A stretch of DNA of 37,347 nt from Marinilabiliales bacterium (lineage in GTDB: Bacteria > Bacteroidota > Bacteroidia > Bacteroidales > F082): the NCBI GenBank assembly GCA_002869365.1, contig PKTA01000105.1, forward strand, positions 1-37,347, given 5' to 3'. The first letter of the stretch is position 1; the number at the start of each line of letters is the position of its first letter. Shown here piece after piece: positions 15,787-23,741 of this stretch. Position numbers and translations under genes: made by a program. Below the pieces are notes generated by a model. That model saw only the letters and a list, made by a program, of their open reading frames with translations, had not been told where the DNA came from and made no database searches.

Positions 15787-18324
15787 TTATTGTTTTATTA
15801 TTCTTGCGAAATAATCTCCTGTTAAGTGCTTAATTTTTATAATATAAACCCCTGCAGGATTTTTACTTAAATCAATGTGTTGAGTAAGATCAGAATTGTC
15901 GAGTTGTAAATTTTCTTTGTTAAAAATTGTTTTCCCGGTGACGTCAGAAATTGTAATATCAATTTCGCCGTTTAGGTTCTTGATATTTAAATTTATCACA
16001 CCAGATGTTGGATTTGGTATTATCGAAATGTTTTCTGACAAAGAACTAATTTCTTCAACACCTATTTCACATTCATTAAAGTCGAAAAATATTGTAATTT
16101 CGGAGGTTTCAGCACAAAGAGTAATTGGGTTTTCAACCTCTACACTATATGTCTGAAAGTCAATCCAACTACCATTTGTTGTTACGTTTAGTTTTCTGGA
16201 TGTTGCAGAGTTTGACCAAAGGTAGTTCATGTTGGCAGGATTTCCAATATGTCCAGCGTCAAGATTTACAGAATCTCTAACACAGGCTTTTATAGTATCC
16301 TGCGAATAATATTGATAACCATCAGGGAGTAAATCTATTATTGGCAATGGATTAACAGTAACTGTAACCTCATTGGAAACGGTTTTAAAACCATCATCAA
16401 CAATACATGTATAAACCGTAGTTTCGCTTGGAGAAACGATAGGGTTTTCATTCTCAGAATAAAAACCATTTTCATCTGACCACTCAAAAGAATAATTTCC
16501 ACCCCCTCCGTAGGCATTAGGATTCAATGTGGTTTGTTCATTCAAACAAATCACATCTGGTGATGCTGTTGGATTAATGCTAAGGCCATCACCTCCTGTG
16601 AATACCCATATTTTATCAACCTCACTGCTACAGCCATTCTCATCATTAACTATCAAAGAATACTCCATATTATCATTGAGTACTTGCGTATAAGGTTTTA
16701 AGACTGTTGCATCTTCCAGCATCGCTGCCGGTGTCCACGAGAAATTATAATTTCCTGATCCTCCTGATACTGAAGAACCATTTAATTGTGTGCTTGTTCC
16801 AACTGTAATGGTTTTATCTTCCCCAGCGTTTCCAACAGGCTTTGGCTTAACTTGAACGGTAATTTCTCCTTCAACTGTTGTTTGTCCGTCGAATACCTGC
16901 ACATAATAAGTTGTTGTTTCAGTTGGAAAATCTGATGGTTCTTTTATATCGGCAGTAAAACCAGATGGATTAGATGACCAACTATATTCATTATTTCCTG
17001 AACCTCCGTTTGGGTTAGCTGAAAGGTGTACAATTTCGCCTTCGCAAATAACCATGGGGCTTGCTGTGGCAGTTACTGATAATGGCCCTCCAGTTACAAT
17101 AACTGTTGTACTGTCAGTATTTATGCATTGTGAAACCTCATCGGTAACTGTTAATTTGAATACCTGAGTAGCTCCAAGAGGGTTAGTTTCAGCATCCACA
17201 ACTGTTGGATCCTGTAATAGACTTTCGGGAGTCCACAAAATATCATAATTGCCAGAACCTCCATCAACAGTACCATCTAATTGTGTAGTCCAGCCGTTTG
17301 GTATAGTTTGGTCTTCTCCTGCTTCTACGTTTGCTGCATCATAAACATTCACAGTATGTGTAACTGATTGGGGACAACCCATTAGCGCAGTATATGTAGT
17401 GAGTGTTACATTATATGCATCAGCAGCACTATATAAATACCACATATCTTCACCAAATGCTGTTTCTCCGTTTCCAAATTCCCATTTCCAGGTCGTTACC
17501 GTTGAAGAAGGCGGGTCAACAGTTGTTTGATCAATAAAGAAAGTAGTATCCCCCAGACATGCATTATTGAAATCGAAATCAGGAGTAGGTTTTGGCGAAA
17601 TTGATACAAAAGTTGTAACAGGATCACTATCACTTCCATTGACAGTTATAACAAGCGTATAATCTCCTTTGTTTTCTAAGCCTACATTAAGTATGGTAGG
17701 GTTTTGCAAGGTTGAGGTCCAACCATTTGGACCCGTCCAATAGTAAGTTGCTCCTGTGAAATCATCAGCCCAGAGTTGGAGGTTGTCGCCAACACAAAGT
17801 GGTCCATTATTTCCAATTGGTGGTGGAACAATTGTACAGTCGGTTTCTCCGGTTCCGGCAGTCTTTTCAAAAGTTATATCACAAGGTTGGTTAGAGTAGT
17901 TAGTAATAAGAAGAATATAGTACTCACCAACCTGCCCGTTTGGAATAAAACAGTTTTCAGTTGGATTTGGAGAATAACTACATGCTACAACCTTATTGGC
18001 TGTTAATTGCGCGGTACATGGAGTTACAGGGTCAGCAAAAGGTCCCCAACAAATAAAATCAATGTCGCGTAGCGGCGTACTATACATATAAATATTTATG
18101 GATCCAGCAATGGCAATTTTCATATGATACCATGCAGGATTAGGCCTTGTTGATAAACAGCCGTAATATGGCCCTGTCTCGGCGGTTCCAGAGTTAACAC
18201 CAGCCGGAAATTGATAAAGATTATTTGTGCAAAATGGTTCTGAATCAACACAATAATCACCCTGACTAAATAAATTTGTGGAATATATTAGGGCAACTAA
18301 ACTTAATATTATTAACTTTTTCAT
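15787..18324 (-). CDS. Large PKD/Ig-like repeat T9SS type A cargo protein
   Basis: Secreted surface protein of 845 residues. It has a signal peptide (residues 1-20, ending NLFSQ), an N-terminal Cys-rich domain (about 25-160, CVDSEPFCTNNLYQF), an Ig-like domain with YYWTGPNGWTSTLQNPT, and a PKD domain around 250-330 (WKWEFGNGETAFG). Two types of repeat then alternate: one starting AGEDQT at about 335 and again AGEDKT at about 500, each with GGSGNYxxxWTP, and one with TASPxVIC at about 418 and 587. The C-terminal type A sorting domain (SIIPNPTSGVINLNI ... GVYIIKIKHLTGDYFARIIKQ) sends it through T9SS. The repeats suggest a stalk or adhesin. The gene is 9 bases from its small upstream neighbour and 46 bases from the type B cargo gene. 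Confidence 0.92.
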   Translation of the reverse strand: MKKLIILSLVALIYSTNLFSQGDYCVDSEPFCTNNLYQFPAGVNSGTAETGPYYGCLSTRPNPAWYHMKIAIAGSINIYMYSTPLRDIDFICWGPFADPVTPCTAQLTANKVVACSYSPNPTENCFIPNGQVGEYYILLITNYSNQPCDITFEKTAGTGETDCTIVPPPIGNNGPLCVGDNLQLWADDFTGATYYWTGPNGWTSTLQNPTILNVGLENKGDYTLVITVNGSDSDPVTTFVSISPKPTPDFDFNNACLGDTTFFIDQTTVDPPSSTVTTWKWEFGNGETAFGEDMWYLYSAADAYNVTLTTYTALMGCPQSVTHTVNVYDAANVEAGEDQTIPNGWTTQLDGTVDGGSGNYDILWTPESLLQDPTVVDAETNPLGATQVFKLTVTDEVSQCINTDSTTVIVTGGPLSVTATASPMVICEGEIVHLSANPNGGSGNNEYSWSSNPSGFTADIKEPSDFPTETTTYYVQVFDGQTTVEGEITVQVKPKPVGNAGEDKTITVGTSTQLNGSSVSGGSGNYNFSWTPAAMLEDATVLKPYTQVLNDNMEYSLIVNDENGCSSEVDKIWVFTGGDGLSINPTASPDVICLNEQTTLNPNAYGGGGNYSFEWSDENGFYSENENPIVSPSETTVYTCIVDDGFKTVSNEVTVTVNPLPIIDLLPDGYQYYSQDTIKACVRDSVNLDAGHIGNPANMNYLWSNSATSRKLNVTTNGSWIDFQTYSVEVENPITLCAETSEITIFFDFNECEIGVEEISSLSENISIIPNPTSGVINLNIKNLNGEIDITISDVTGKTIFNKENLQLDNSDLTQHIDLSKNPAGVYIIKIKHLTGDYFARIIKQ

Positions 18325-18333
18325 CTTTACTGC

Positions 18334-18795
18334 TTATTTTTTTGAAAACTTTTTGTGTTTAGATAGCCATAACTTCATAGCCTCCTCATTCATAGAAGCC
18401 TCCTCTTTTACCGCTGCTACTCTGAAAGTATCAATAAGGTTTACTATATCCTCCTGGCTTTTTTTCAAAGAATTATTAACTAAAAACAGCATGTATCCTG
18501 AATCAATATCTGGTCCTATGTTTACTAAAAATTTATCACTATAGGACTGTTCAAGGATTCTTATTTTAACATATCTTGACTCAATAGAAGTGTTATCTAA
18601 TGCAAAATAAGTATTTTTCTCATCAGAAAATATGGCTTTTGCAATCTGACCTTGAAAATTTATGCTTTGTGCTTTCGCAAACAGTTCACTTCCTGAAATA
18701 TCTTTTTCATTTCCAAGATATTTATTATTTTGAGTAAACGTTACACTGCTCAACATTACAATCGATAACAGTGTTAAAATTAATCTTAACTTCAT
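18334..18795 (-). CDS. Small secreted protein of unknown family
   Basis: I do not recognise this 153-residue protein. It begins with a signal peptide (MKLRLILTLLSIVMLSSVTFTQ, cleavage near 22), so it is exported, and has no lipobox, no T9SS sorting domain and no further membrane helix. The mature part is mixed alpha/beta with a long charged helical C-terminus (AAVKEEASMNEEAMKLWLSKHKKFSKK). It is the first gene of the run that continues with two T9SS cargo proteins and tex, with a 9-base gap to the next gene and its own -7 element at 18824-18831. Its place suggests a periplasmic helper or partner of the large repeat protein, but this is inference. Confidence 0.75.
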   Translation of the reverse strand: MKLRLILTLLSIVMLSSVTFTQNNKYLGNEKDISGSELFAKAQSINFQGQIAKAIFSDEKNTYFALDNTSIESRYVKIRILEQSYSDKFLVNIGPDIDSGYMLFLVNNSLKKSQEDIVNLIDTFRVAAVKEEASMNEEAMKLWLSKHKKFSKK

Positions 18796-18823
18796 GTGAT
18801 TTTCTATTTTAACCTCAACCAGG

Positions 18824-18831
18824 CAAATTTA
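18824..18831 (-). promoter_or_regulatory. Promoter -7 element of the T9SS cargo/tex run
   Basis: On the minus strand this reads TAAATTTG, a perfect TA-N2-TTTG, about 29 bases upstream of the ATG at 18795. It is the only good element found for the four-gene run down to 11617. Confidence 0.55.
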
Positions 18832-18958
18832 ATAATATTTTAGTTTTTTTATAATATAATTTACATATCTGACAGTTTTGTTTACATAAAAGTTGTTCAT
18901 AACAGTTTTACACGCTTGATATTTTATTTTTTCACCCTTTTATTAAGCAATAAGTACT

Positions 18959-18966
18959 TAAATTTG
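18959..18966 (+). promoter_or_regulatory. Promoter -7 element of prmC
   Basis: TAAATTTG, a perfect TA-N2-TTTG, lies 22 bases before the prmC ATG. The -33 side has only a T-rich match. With 18824-18831 it makes a divergent promoter region. Confidence 0.55.
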
Positions 18967-18988
18967 CCGCTGTTAATTATCTGTAATA

Positions 18989-19852
18989 ATGTGGAAGTCT
19001 AATAAATTAAATGAATTAAAATCTTTATACCTGGAATCACTATATCCAATTTATACAAGTGAGGAAGCCTTACAGATTATAAATATTCTAATAAATAAGT
19101 ATTTTGGTTTAAGCAGAGTTGATCAGGCATTAGATCCTGATTTAAAATTATCCGAATCGGAAATGCTTAGCCTGCATTTTGCCGTTAAGCAATTAAAAAA
19201 AAATGTACCACTTCAATATATTACTGGAGAAGCATATTTCCTAGACTTGAAATTAAAAGTAAATAATAATGTATTGATACCCAGGCCTGAGACTGAAGAA
19301 TTGGTGAATTTAATAGTTGAAAAGGAAAGTGGTAAAAAACTAAGTCTTATTGATATAGGAACCGGCTCAGGATGTATTGCCATTGCATTGTCAAAAAAAT
19401 TAAATGATTCTACTGTCTATGCCCTGGATATATCTAAAGAAGCCCTGGAAGTTGCTAAATTTAATGCTAGAACAAATAATGTAAATATTCAATTTGTTGA
19501 AGATGACGTGCTTAGTTCGAAATATACATTTGATAGCAAATTTGATTTTATAGTTTCCAACCCCCCCTATGTTAGAAATATTGAAAAGCAACAGATGAAA
19601 CCCAATGTTTTGGATAATGAACCTCATATTGCTTTATTTGTAAATGACAATGATCCATTGAAATATTATGCAGCTATTTTGGAATTCAGCAAATTGAATT
19701 TAAAAACAGGTGGAAGGTTGTATTTTGAAATAAATGAGGCTTTAGGTAAAAAATTAATGGAGCTAGTTTTAGGTTATTCATATGCAAAAGTGAAACTTCA
19801 TAAGGATATTAATAATAAGGATAGAATTCTAACTGCAGAAAAAAACTCATAA
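18989..19852 (+). CDS. prmC: Peptide chain release factor N(5)-glutamine methyltransferase
   Basis: PrmC (HemK) methylates the glutamine of the GGQ motif in release factors RF1 and RF2 with SAM and so raises termination efficiency. The 287 residues have the N-terminal helical substrate-binding domain (to about 100) with VPLQYITGEAYFLDLKLKVN and VLIPRPETEELV, the SAM motif DIGTGSGCIAIALS starting at Asp122, and the active-site NPPYV at residues 191-195, where Asn and the two prolines grip the glutamine. Length is normal. It stands alone with its own -7 element and a terminator right after the stop. Confidence 0.96.
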   Translation: MWKSNKLNELKSLYLESLYPIYTSEEALQIINILINKYFGLSRVDQALDPDLKLSESEMLSLHFAVKQLKKNVPLQYITGEAYFLDLKLKVNNNVLIPRPETEELVNLIVEKESGKKLSLIDIGTGSGCIAIALSKKLNDSTVYALDISKEALEVAKFNARTNNVNIQFVEDDVLSSKYTFDSKFDFIVSNPPYVRNIEKQQMKPNVLDNEPHIALFVNDNDPLKYYAAILEFSKLNLKTGGRLYFEINEALGKKLMELVLGYSYAKVKLHKDINNKDRILTAEKNS

Positions 19853-19886
19853 AAAAACGCCCGCAAAAAGCAGGCGTTTTTTATTA
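19852..19886. terminator. Bidirectional terminator between prmC and yebC
   Basis: ACGCC-C-GC pairs with GC-A-GGCGT around an AAAAA loop (19857-19877), with an A-run on the left and a T-run on the right. It can end transcription of prmC (+) and of yebC (-), whose stop is 14 bases away. Confidence 0.85.
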
Positions 19887-19899
19887 ATATTTTTATTTT

Positions 19900-20610
19900 C
19901 TATGCCATATTGGTATAAACTTCCAATACATCTTCGTCATCTTCCAGTTTATCAAGGAATTTTTCTATTTCAACCATTTGTTCATCGTCGAAGTCCACGG
20001 GTGATGTTGGGAAACGTTGGAGGCTTGAGTTTTTAACCTCTATTCCCATTTTTTCCAATGCTTCCGAAAGAGAACCATAATCATGGTAATCGGCATAAAC
20101 AGTAATCGTACCGTCGTCGAGTTCTATTTTATCCAATCCGGCATCTATCAACTCAAGTTCTAATTCTTCTATATCCAGTTCCTCTGTTTTGTCAAATTCA
20201 AATACGGCTTTTCTGTTAAACATAAACTCCAGTGATCCATTTGGAACAAATGCACCTCCTGCTTTACTAAAATACGATTTAACATTGGCAACGGTTCTTG
20301 TTGTATTATCAGTAGCACATTCCACAAAAACTAATATTCCATGAGGGCCTTTGCCTTCGTAATTTACCTCTACAACCTGATCAGCATCTTTACCGCTGGC
20401 TCTTTTTATGGCCGAGTCAATATTATCCTTAGGCATATTTTGTGCCTTGGCATTTTGAATGGCATGCCTCAATTTGGCATTCATTTCCGGATCGGGTCCG
20501 CCTTCTTTTGCCGCCAATGTTATTGCTTTGCCCAGTCGGGGAAATATCTTCGACATTTGACCCCATCTTTTCATTTTAGCTGCTTTCCTATATTCAAATG
20601 CTCTTCCCAT
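19900..20610 (-). CDS. yebC: YebC/PmpR family protein (TACO1-like)
   Basis: The 236-residue protein is a standard YebC family member: MGRAFEYRKAAKMKRWGQMSKIFPRLGKAI at the N-terminus, the GGPDPEMNAKLRHAIQNAKAQNMPKDNIDSAIKRASG segment, then YEGKGPHGILVFVECATDNTTRTVANVKSYFSKAGG. YebC proteins were named as transcription regulators, while newer work links this group to translation on polyproline-type stalls; either role is possible here. The N-terminus differs slightly from the usual MAGHSKWANIKHRK, as in the Bacteroidota subgroup. A perfect -7 element lies at 20636-20643 and the gene ends at the bidirectional terminator. Confidence 0.93.
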   Translation of the reverse strand: MGRAFEYRKAAKMKRWGQMSKIFPRLGKAITLAAKEGGPDPEMNAKLRHAIQNAKAQNMPKDNIDSAIKRASGKDADQVVEVNYEGKGPHGILVFVECATDNTTRTVANVKSYFSKAGGAFVPNGSLEFMFNRKAVFEFDKTEELDIEELELELIDAGLDKIELDDGTITVYADYHDYGSLSEALEKMGIEVKNSSLQRFPTSPVDFDDEQMVEIEKFLDKLEDDEDVLEVYTNMA

Positions 20611-20635
20611 TTTAAAATTTAATTTGTTTGGTGCA

Positions 20636-20643
20636 CAAAAGTA
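20636..20643 (-). promoter_or_regulatory. Promoter -7 element of yebC
   Basis: Minus strand TACTTTTG, a perfect TA-N2-TTTG, 25 bases before the yebC ATG. Confidence 0.55.
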
Positions 20644-20688
20644 TTAAATGTTTTTATTAAAGAATAAAGAAATAGTAACAATAAATTA

Positions 20689-21588
20689 TCAATCAAGTGA
20701 ATTGTAAACTGATTCGGCCAGCAAATCTGCTGCGTTTTCATTAAACCTAAACCAAAGTTCGGGTTCAATAAGTTCTAATTCGCTCACAGCCATTTCGTTA
20801 TTGTTGTTGTAAATTGTGTCAACACGCGCATAAAAAGTTTCCTTTCCGCAGTTTTTAACAACTCGTTTTGCAAACTCCAATTCGCTGTCAGTTGGAAAAT
20901 ATTCCTCATAAGTACAGCCAAAATCGTCCTGTACTCTAAAATCACCTTTTTTGGCAATTTTCAGTATGGCGTGTGTATACTCTCCACCCATGAACATATA
21001 GGCTACTTCTCCTTTGGCCACAACATTTGTTTGAAACTCCTGAAACATCATGCTCTCATCTTCAAGAAGACTTGCAAATAACTTGTCATAATCTCCAATA
21101 TTATCCCTTGTAAGTCTATAGGTATGCCTTCCGGCTCCTGAAATGGATGGTTTTATAACAACTTCCCCCCACGATGTTTCATCAAATAGTTGTGCGAGTG
21201 TTTTTTGCTCTCCCTTTTCAATAAAAACTGTTGATGGTATATTTATTCCATTATTTTTTAAGTCTAGTAAATAATGTTTATCAATATTCCACTTAATGGT
21301 TTCGTAGGGATTTATAAGGACGGACTTGTTTTTCACAAATTCCATCCAATTATGAAATTCTGAAAATCTATCAAAATAGTCCCAGGTAGTACTTATAAAA
21401 AGTCTTTTTGCTGAACTCCAGTCGAAATTTGGATTCGACCATGATGTTCTGAAAACTTTCAAACCTCTCTTTTCAAAAGCCTTTTGAATTATGGAGTCTT
21501 CAAGTAAAATATTGGTTTCATTCTCATCGGAGGCAACAATATTGTCGTACCTGTCTTCGGTAAGAATTACGATATCGTATTTATACAT
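20689..21588 (-). CDS. ATP-grasp domain protein (RimK/DcsG-like)
   Basis: Carboxylate-amine or related ligase with an ATP-grasp fold. In 299 residues the N-terminal Rossmann-like part (VILTEDRYDN, FISTTWDYFDRFSEFHNW) is followed by the KHYLLDLKNNGINIPSTVFIEKGE linker, the ATP-binding EVVIKPSISGAGRHTYRL and MMFQEFQTNVVAKGEVAYMFMGGEYTHAILK, and the Mg-binding ELELIEPELWF near the C-terminus. The closest type I can name is the family that includes DcsG of cycloserine synthesis and related glutathione-synthetase-like ligases. No pathway partner is present, so substrates are unknown. It follows the OsmC gene by 48 bases with a weak hairpin between. Confidence 0.85.
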   Translation of the reverse strand: MYKYDIVILTEDRYDNIVASDENETNILLEDSIIQKAFEKRGLKVFRTSWSNPNFDWSSAKRLFISTTWDYFDRFSEFHNWMEFVKNKSVLINPYETIKWNIDKHYLLDLKNNGINIPSTVFIEKGEQKTLAQLFDETSWGEVVIKPSISGAGRHTYRLTRDNIGDYDKLFASLLEDESMMFQEFQTNVVAKGEVAYMFMGGEYTHAILKIAKKGDFRVQDDFGCTYEEYFPTDSELEFAKRVVKNCGKETFYARVDTIYNNNNEMAVSELELIEPELWFRFNENAADLLAESVYNSLD

Positions 21589-21601
21589 ATTTAAATAATA
21601 A

Positions 21602-21630
21602 AAGATATCATGCTTTAGGCAAGATATCTT
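21602..21630 (-). terminator. Weak hairpin between the OsmC and ATP-grasp genes
   Basis: On the minus strand AAGATATC and GATATCTT form an 8-bp stem around a 13-base loop, followed by TTATT. It could reduce read-through from the OsmC gene. The T-run is short. Confidence 0.35.
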
Positions 21631-21636
21631 ATTGTA

Positions 21637-22056
21637 TTAATCTTCTAAAACAATAATTTCGTGAGTTATTTCAGCCTTCCCACGTAGTAGTTCACTTACT
21701 CCACAATATCTGTCCTGAGATAAAGTAACGGCTTTTTCTAATTTTTCTTTTGGCAAATCTTGACCTTTAAAACTATAGGTAATATGGATTTTATTATAAT
21801 ATTTTGGGTGCTCATCAGTCATTTCGCCATCAACTTCAATATTAAAGTAATCAGGTTCTACTCTCATCTTTTTTAATATTGAAATTACATCCATCCCGGT
21901 ACAACCACCTAAAGATACAAGTGTAAGTGGTTTTGGTTTTGGACCGGTATTCTGACCACCAACTTTAGGGTCAGCATCTAACTTTATTTTATGATTATCT
22001 ACATCTGCTTCGAAGGCCATATTACCTGACCAATTTACGTTTACTTTACTTCCCAT
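21637..22056 (-). CDS. OsmC family protein
   Basis: OsmC-like proteins are small thiol peroxidases that reduce organic hydroperoxides. The 139-residue protein has the family core: KPKPLTLVSLGGCTGMDVISILKKMR with the first reactive Cys, and the second Cys in LSQDRYCGVSELLRGKAEITHEI. Both cysteines are present, so peroxidase activity is plausible. The YhfA-like subgroup looks closest by layout (MAFEADVDNHKIKLDADPKVGGQNTGPKP), and this subgroup is less well characterised than OsmC/Ohr. A -7 element lies at 22080-22087. It may be cotranscribed with the ATP-grasp gene. Confidence 0.92.
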   Translation of the reverse strand: MGSKVNVNWSGNMAFEADVDNHKIKLDADPKVGGQNTGPKPKPLTLVSLGGCTGMDVISILKKMRVEPDYFNIEVDGEMTDEHPKYYNKIHITYSFKGQDLPKEKLEKAVTLSQDRYCGVSELLRGKAEITHEIIVLED

Positions 22057-22079
22057 TATCTTAATTTTTTAATTTTCAA

Positions 22080-22087
22080 CAAAAATA
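22080..22087 (-). promoter_or_regulatory. Promoter -7 element of the OsmC gene
   Basis: Minus strand TATTTTTG, a perfect TA-N2-TTTG, 23 bases before the ATG. Confidence 0.5.
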
Positions 22088-22164
22088 TAATTTATTGTCG
22101 TTTGTAAATTTTAATAAATAATAAAATTGATCTTTAGTGCTGATTAGCAGCGAAAAAGAAAGGG

Positions 22165-22617
22165 TTAAAATATATCAGAAATAATGAATTTATTTGCATT
22201 AAAAACAACTTCATCTCCTGCCTTTTTGCCGGCAAGTGCTTTAAATATTGGTACTTGCGGAGAAATGGCAAAATAGTCGGTTCCATTTAACTCTATCTTT
22301 CCTAAACCAGCAGCAACGAATAGATTTTGTTTGTTCATTATTACTACAGCACCAAATTCAACTTTCTTTAATTCTTCTTTAAGGGATATTTTTTTTAAAG
22401 TATTTAATACTAGAATTGCTTTAGCCTGCTGTTGTGCATACATATCTTTTTGCCGCAGAAGTTTTGTCCGGAAGGCGTCGTATCTGTCTTTTGGCTGACC
22501 ATAATCATTTGACATTCTTTGGGCCTCATCCATTTCTTTTTGCAAATCATCTATGGACTGCATTTGCTGCTCGACACATTTCGCCAATAACTGCTCTTTT
22601 ATTTCAAGTTTATTCAT
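22165..22617 (-). CDS. GreA/GreB C-terminal domain-like protein
   Basis: The 150-residue protein has a helical N-terminal half (LEIKEQLLAKCVEQQMQSIDDLQKEMDEAQRM ... FRTKLLRQKDMYAQQQAKAI) able to form a coiled coil, and a C-terminal half (about 80-150) with the FKBP-like GreA/B fold (VEFGAVVIMNKQNLFVAAGLGKIELNGTDYFAISPQVPIFKALAGKKAGDEVVFN). In GreA the coiled coil inserts in the RNA polymerase secondary channel with acidic tip residues. Here the tip region NDYGQPKDRYD has acidic residues but differs from the GreA pattern, so this is a Gre-fold factor whose effect on polymerase is unproven. Relatives in Bacteroidota are sometimes mislabelled 3-oxoacyl-ACP synthase. It has a -7 element at 22632-22639 and a very short leader. 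Confidence 0.78.
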   Translation of the reverse strand: MNKLEIKEQLLAKCVEQQMQSIDDLQKEMDEAQRMSNDYGQPKDRYDAFRTKLLRQKDMYAQQQAKAILVLNTLKKISLKEELKKVEFGAVVIMNKQNLFVAAGLGKIELNGTDYFAISPQVPIFKALAGKKAGDEVVFNANKFIISDIF

Positions 22618-22631
22618 AGATGTGTTTTTTG

Positions 22632-22639
22632 CAAATGTA
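22632..22639 (-). promoter_or_regulatory. Promoter -7 element of the GreA-like gene
   Basis: Minus strand TACATTTG, a perfect TA-N2-TTTG. It is only 15 bases before the ATG, so the leader would be under about ten bases. It makes the gene independent of the B12 operon that ends just upstream at 22661. Confidence 0.5.
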
Positions 22640-22660
22640 GCATTTTTAATGCTAATATAT

Positions 22661-23731
22661 TTAATCCATAAATGTCATATTGCCTGGGATGATTCCTGCA
22701 TCAAATTTGCTAATTAGTTTTCCTGCAGGTGAATATCTATGAACTTCTCCATTACGATTATAATCATTTGCATCGCTAACATAAATTTCGTTCTCGGGAC
22801 TAATTGCTAAGCAGTAAAAGTTAATATTCTCCAATTGCATAATAATAGGAGTTTCAGGAATGCTTAGGGCGTCGACCGACATTTTATAAACATCAGTATT
22901 TAAGAAGTATAAGCTGTCAGCTTTTGGATTTATCTTCAAGTTGGTAGGAGTATTGGTGATGTCGGGAAATTCTATTTTAGATAGTAGTTGGTGAGTGTTA
23001 GGATTAATTTTACACAAGGAAGGATGCTCATCGTTCATAAAACCACCGCTGCATAATACCCATAAATTATTATTCTTATCAATAACAATGCTATTTGGTT
23101 CTTTGCCTACTTCGATGGAGTCGATAACTTGCATGCTTTGCGAATTAACTACCATTATCATATTGTTTTCCTTATCCTGATTGAAAGCCGACCAGTTTGT
23201 AATAAAAACTTCATTGCCAAACTTTAGCATATTTTCGGAGGTCCTGCCAAGAGGTATTTTCTGTACTATCTCCATATTTGTAGTATTCAAAACAGTGATA
23301 TTATTTTCGTAAAGGTCGGAAACAAATGCAAGGCTGTCGTTTACTTTTAATAGAAAACGGGGCGAAGTTAACTGATTAGCTTTCCCCTGAAATGATGCAT
23401 CTTGTTTGTCGACTTTAAATATTGTGTGTGAGTTATTTACAGTTAGGTAGATGCTGTTTTCGTCAATAAAAATACTGTTTGCCACATCCCCCAAAGGAGC
23501 ATTATTATTCCTATAAAATACGTTTTGAATTACTTCTTCAGTTTCACGATTATAATATGTTAATGATGAGTTTCCTGTAGTAAAATTACCTTCATTAACC
23601 ACAAATAAGGCATTTTGAAAATCTCCTTCAATAGGAGATGGGTTGTCTTTATTACAGGATGAAGATATTAGTAATAGTATTACAGATGAAATTAGTGATA
23701 TGTAATTAATGATTTTATAATTTGAGAACAT
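22661..23731 (-). CDS. BtuG-like beta-propeller surface lipoprotein (DUF5074/YncE-like)
   Basis: The 356-residue protein starts with a lipoprotein signal ending ISSSC (Cys26) and then folds as a beta-propeller: repeats such as NALFVVNEGNFTTGNSSLTYYNRET, DVANSIFIDENSIYLTVNNSHTIFKVD, PNSIVIDKNNNLWVLCSGG and FYCLAISPENEIYVSD mark blades. In Bacteroides thetaiotaomicron the propeller lipoprotein BtuG caps the BtuB receptor and binds cobalamin very tightly; this gene has the same family type and lies 10 bases after the TonB receptor gene in a cobalamin-riboswitch operon. I therefore infer a BtuG-like capture role. It is the last gene of the operon. Ligand-binding residues cannot be checked by eye. 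Confidence 0.8.
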   Translation of the reverse strand: MFSNYKIINYISLISSVILLLISSSCNKDNPSPIEGDFQNALFVVNEGNFTTGNSSLTYYNRETEEVIQNVFYRNNNAPLGDVANSIFIDENSIYLTVNNSHTIFKVDKQDASFQGKANQLTSPRFLLKVNDSLAFVSDLYENNITVLNTTNMEIVQKIPLGRTSENMLKFGNEVFITNWSAFNQDKENNMIMVVNSQSMQVIDSIEVGKEPNSIVIDKNNNLWVLCSGGFMNDEHPSLCKINPNTHQLLSKIEFPDITNTPTNLKINPKADSLYFLNTDVYKMSVDALSIPETPIIMQLENINFYCLAISPENEIYVSDANDYNRNGEVHRYSPAGKLISKFDAGIIPGNMTFMD

Positions 23732-23741
23732 ATTTTAATTT

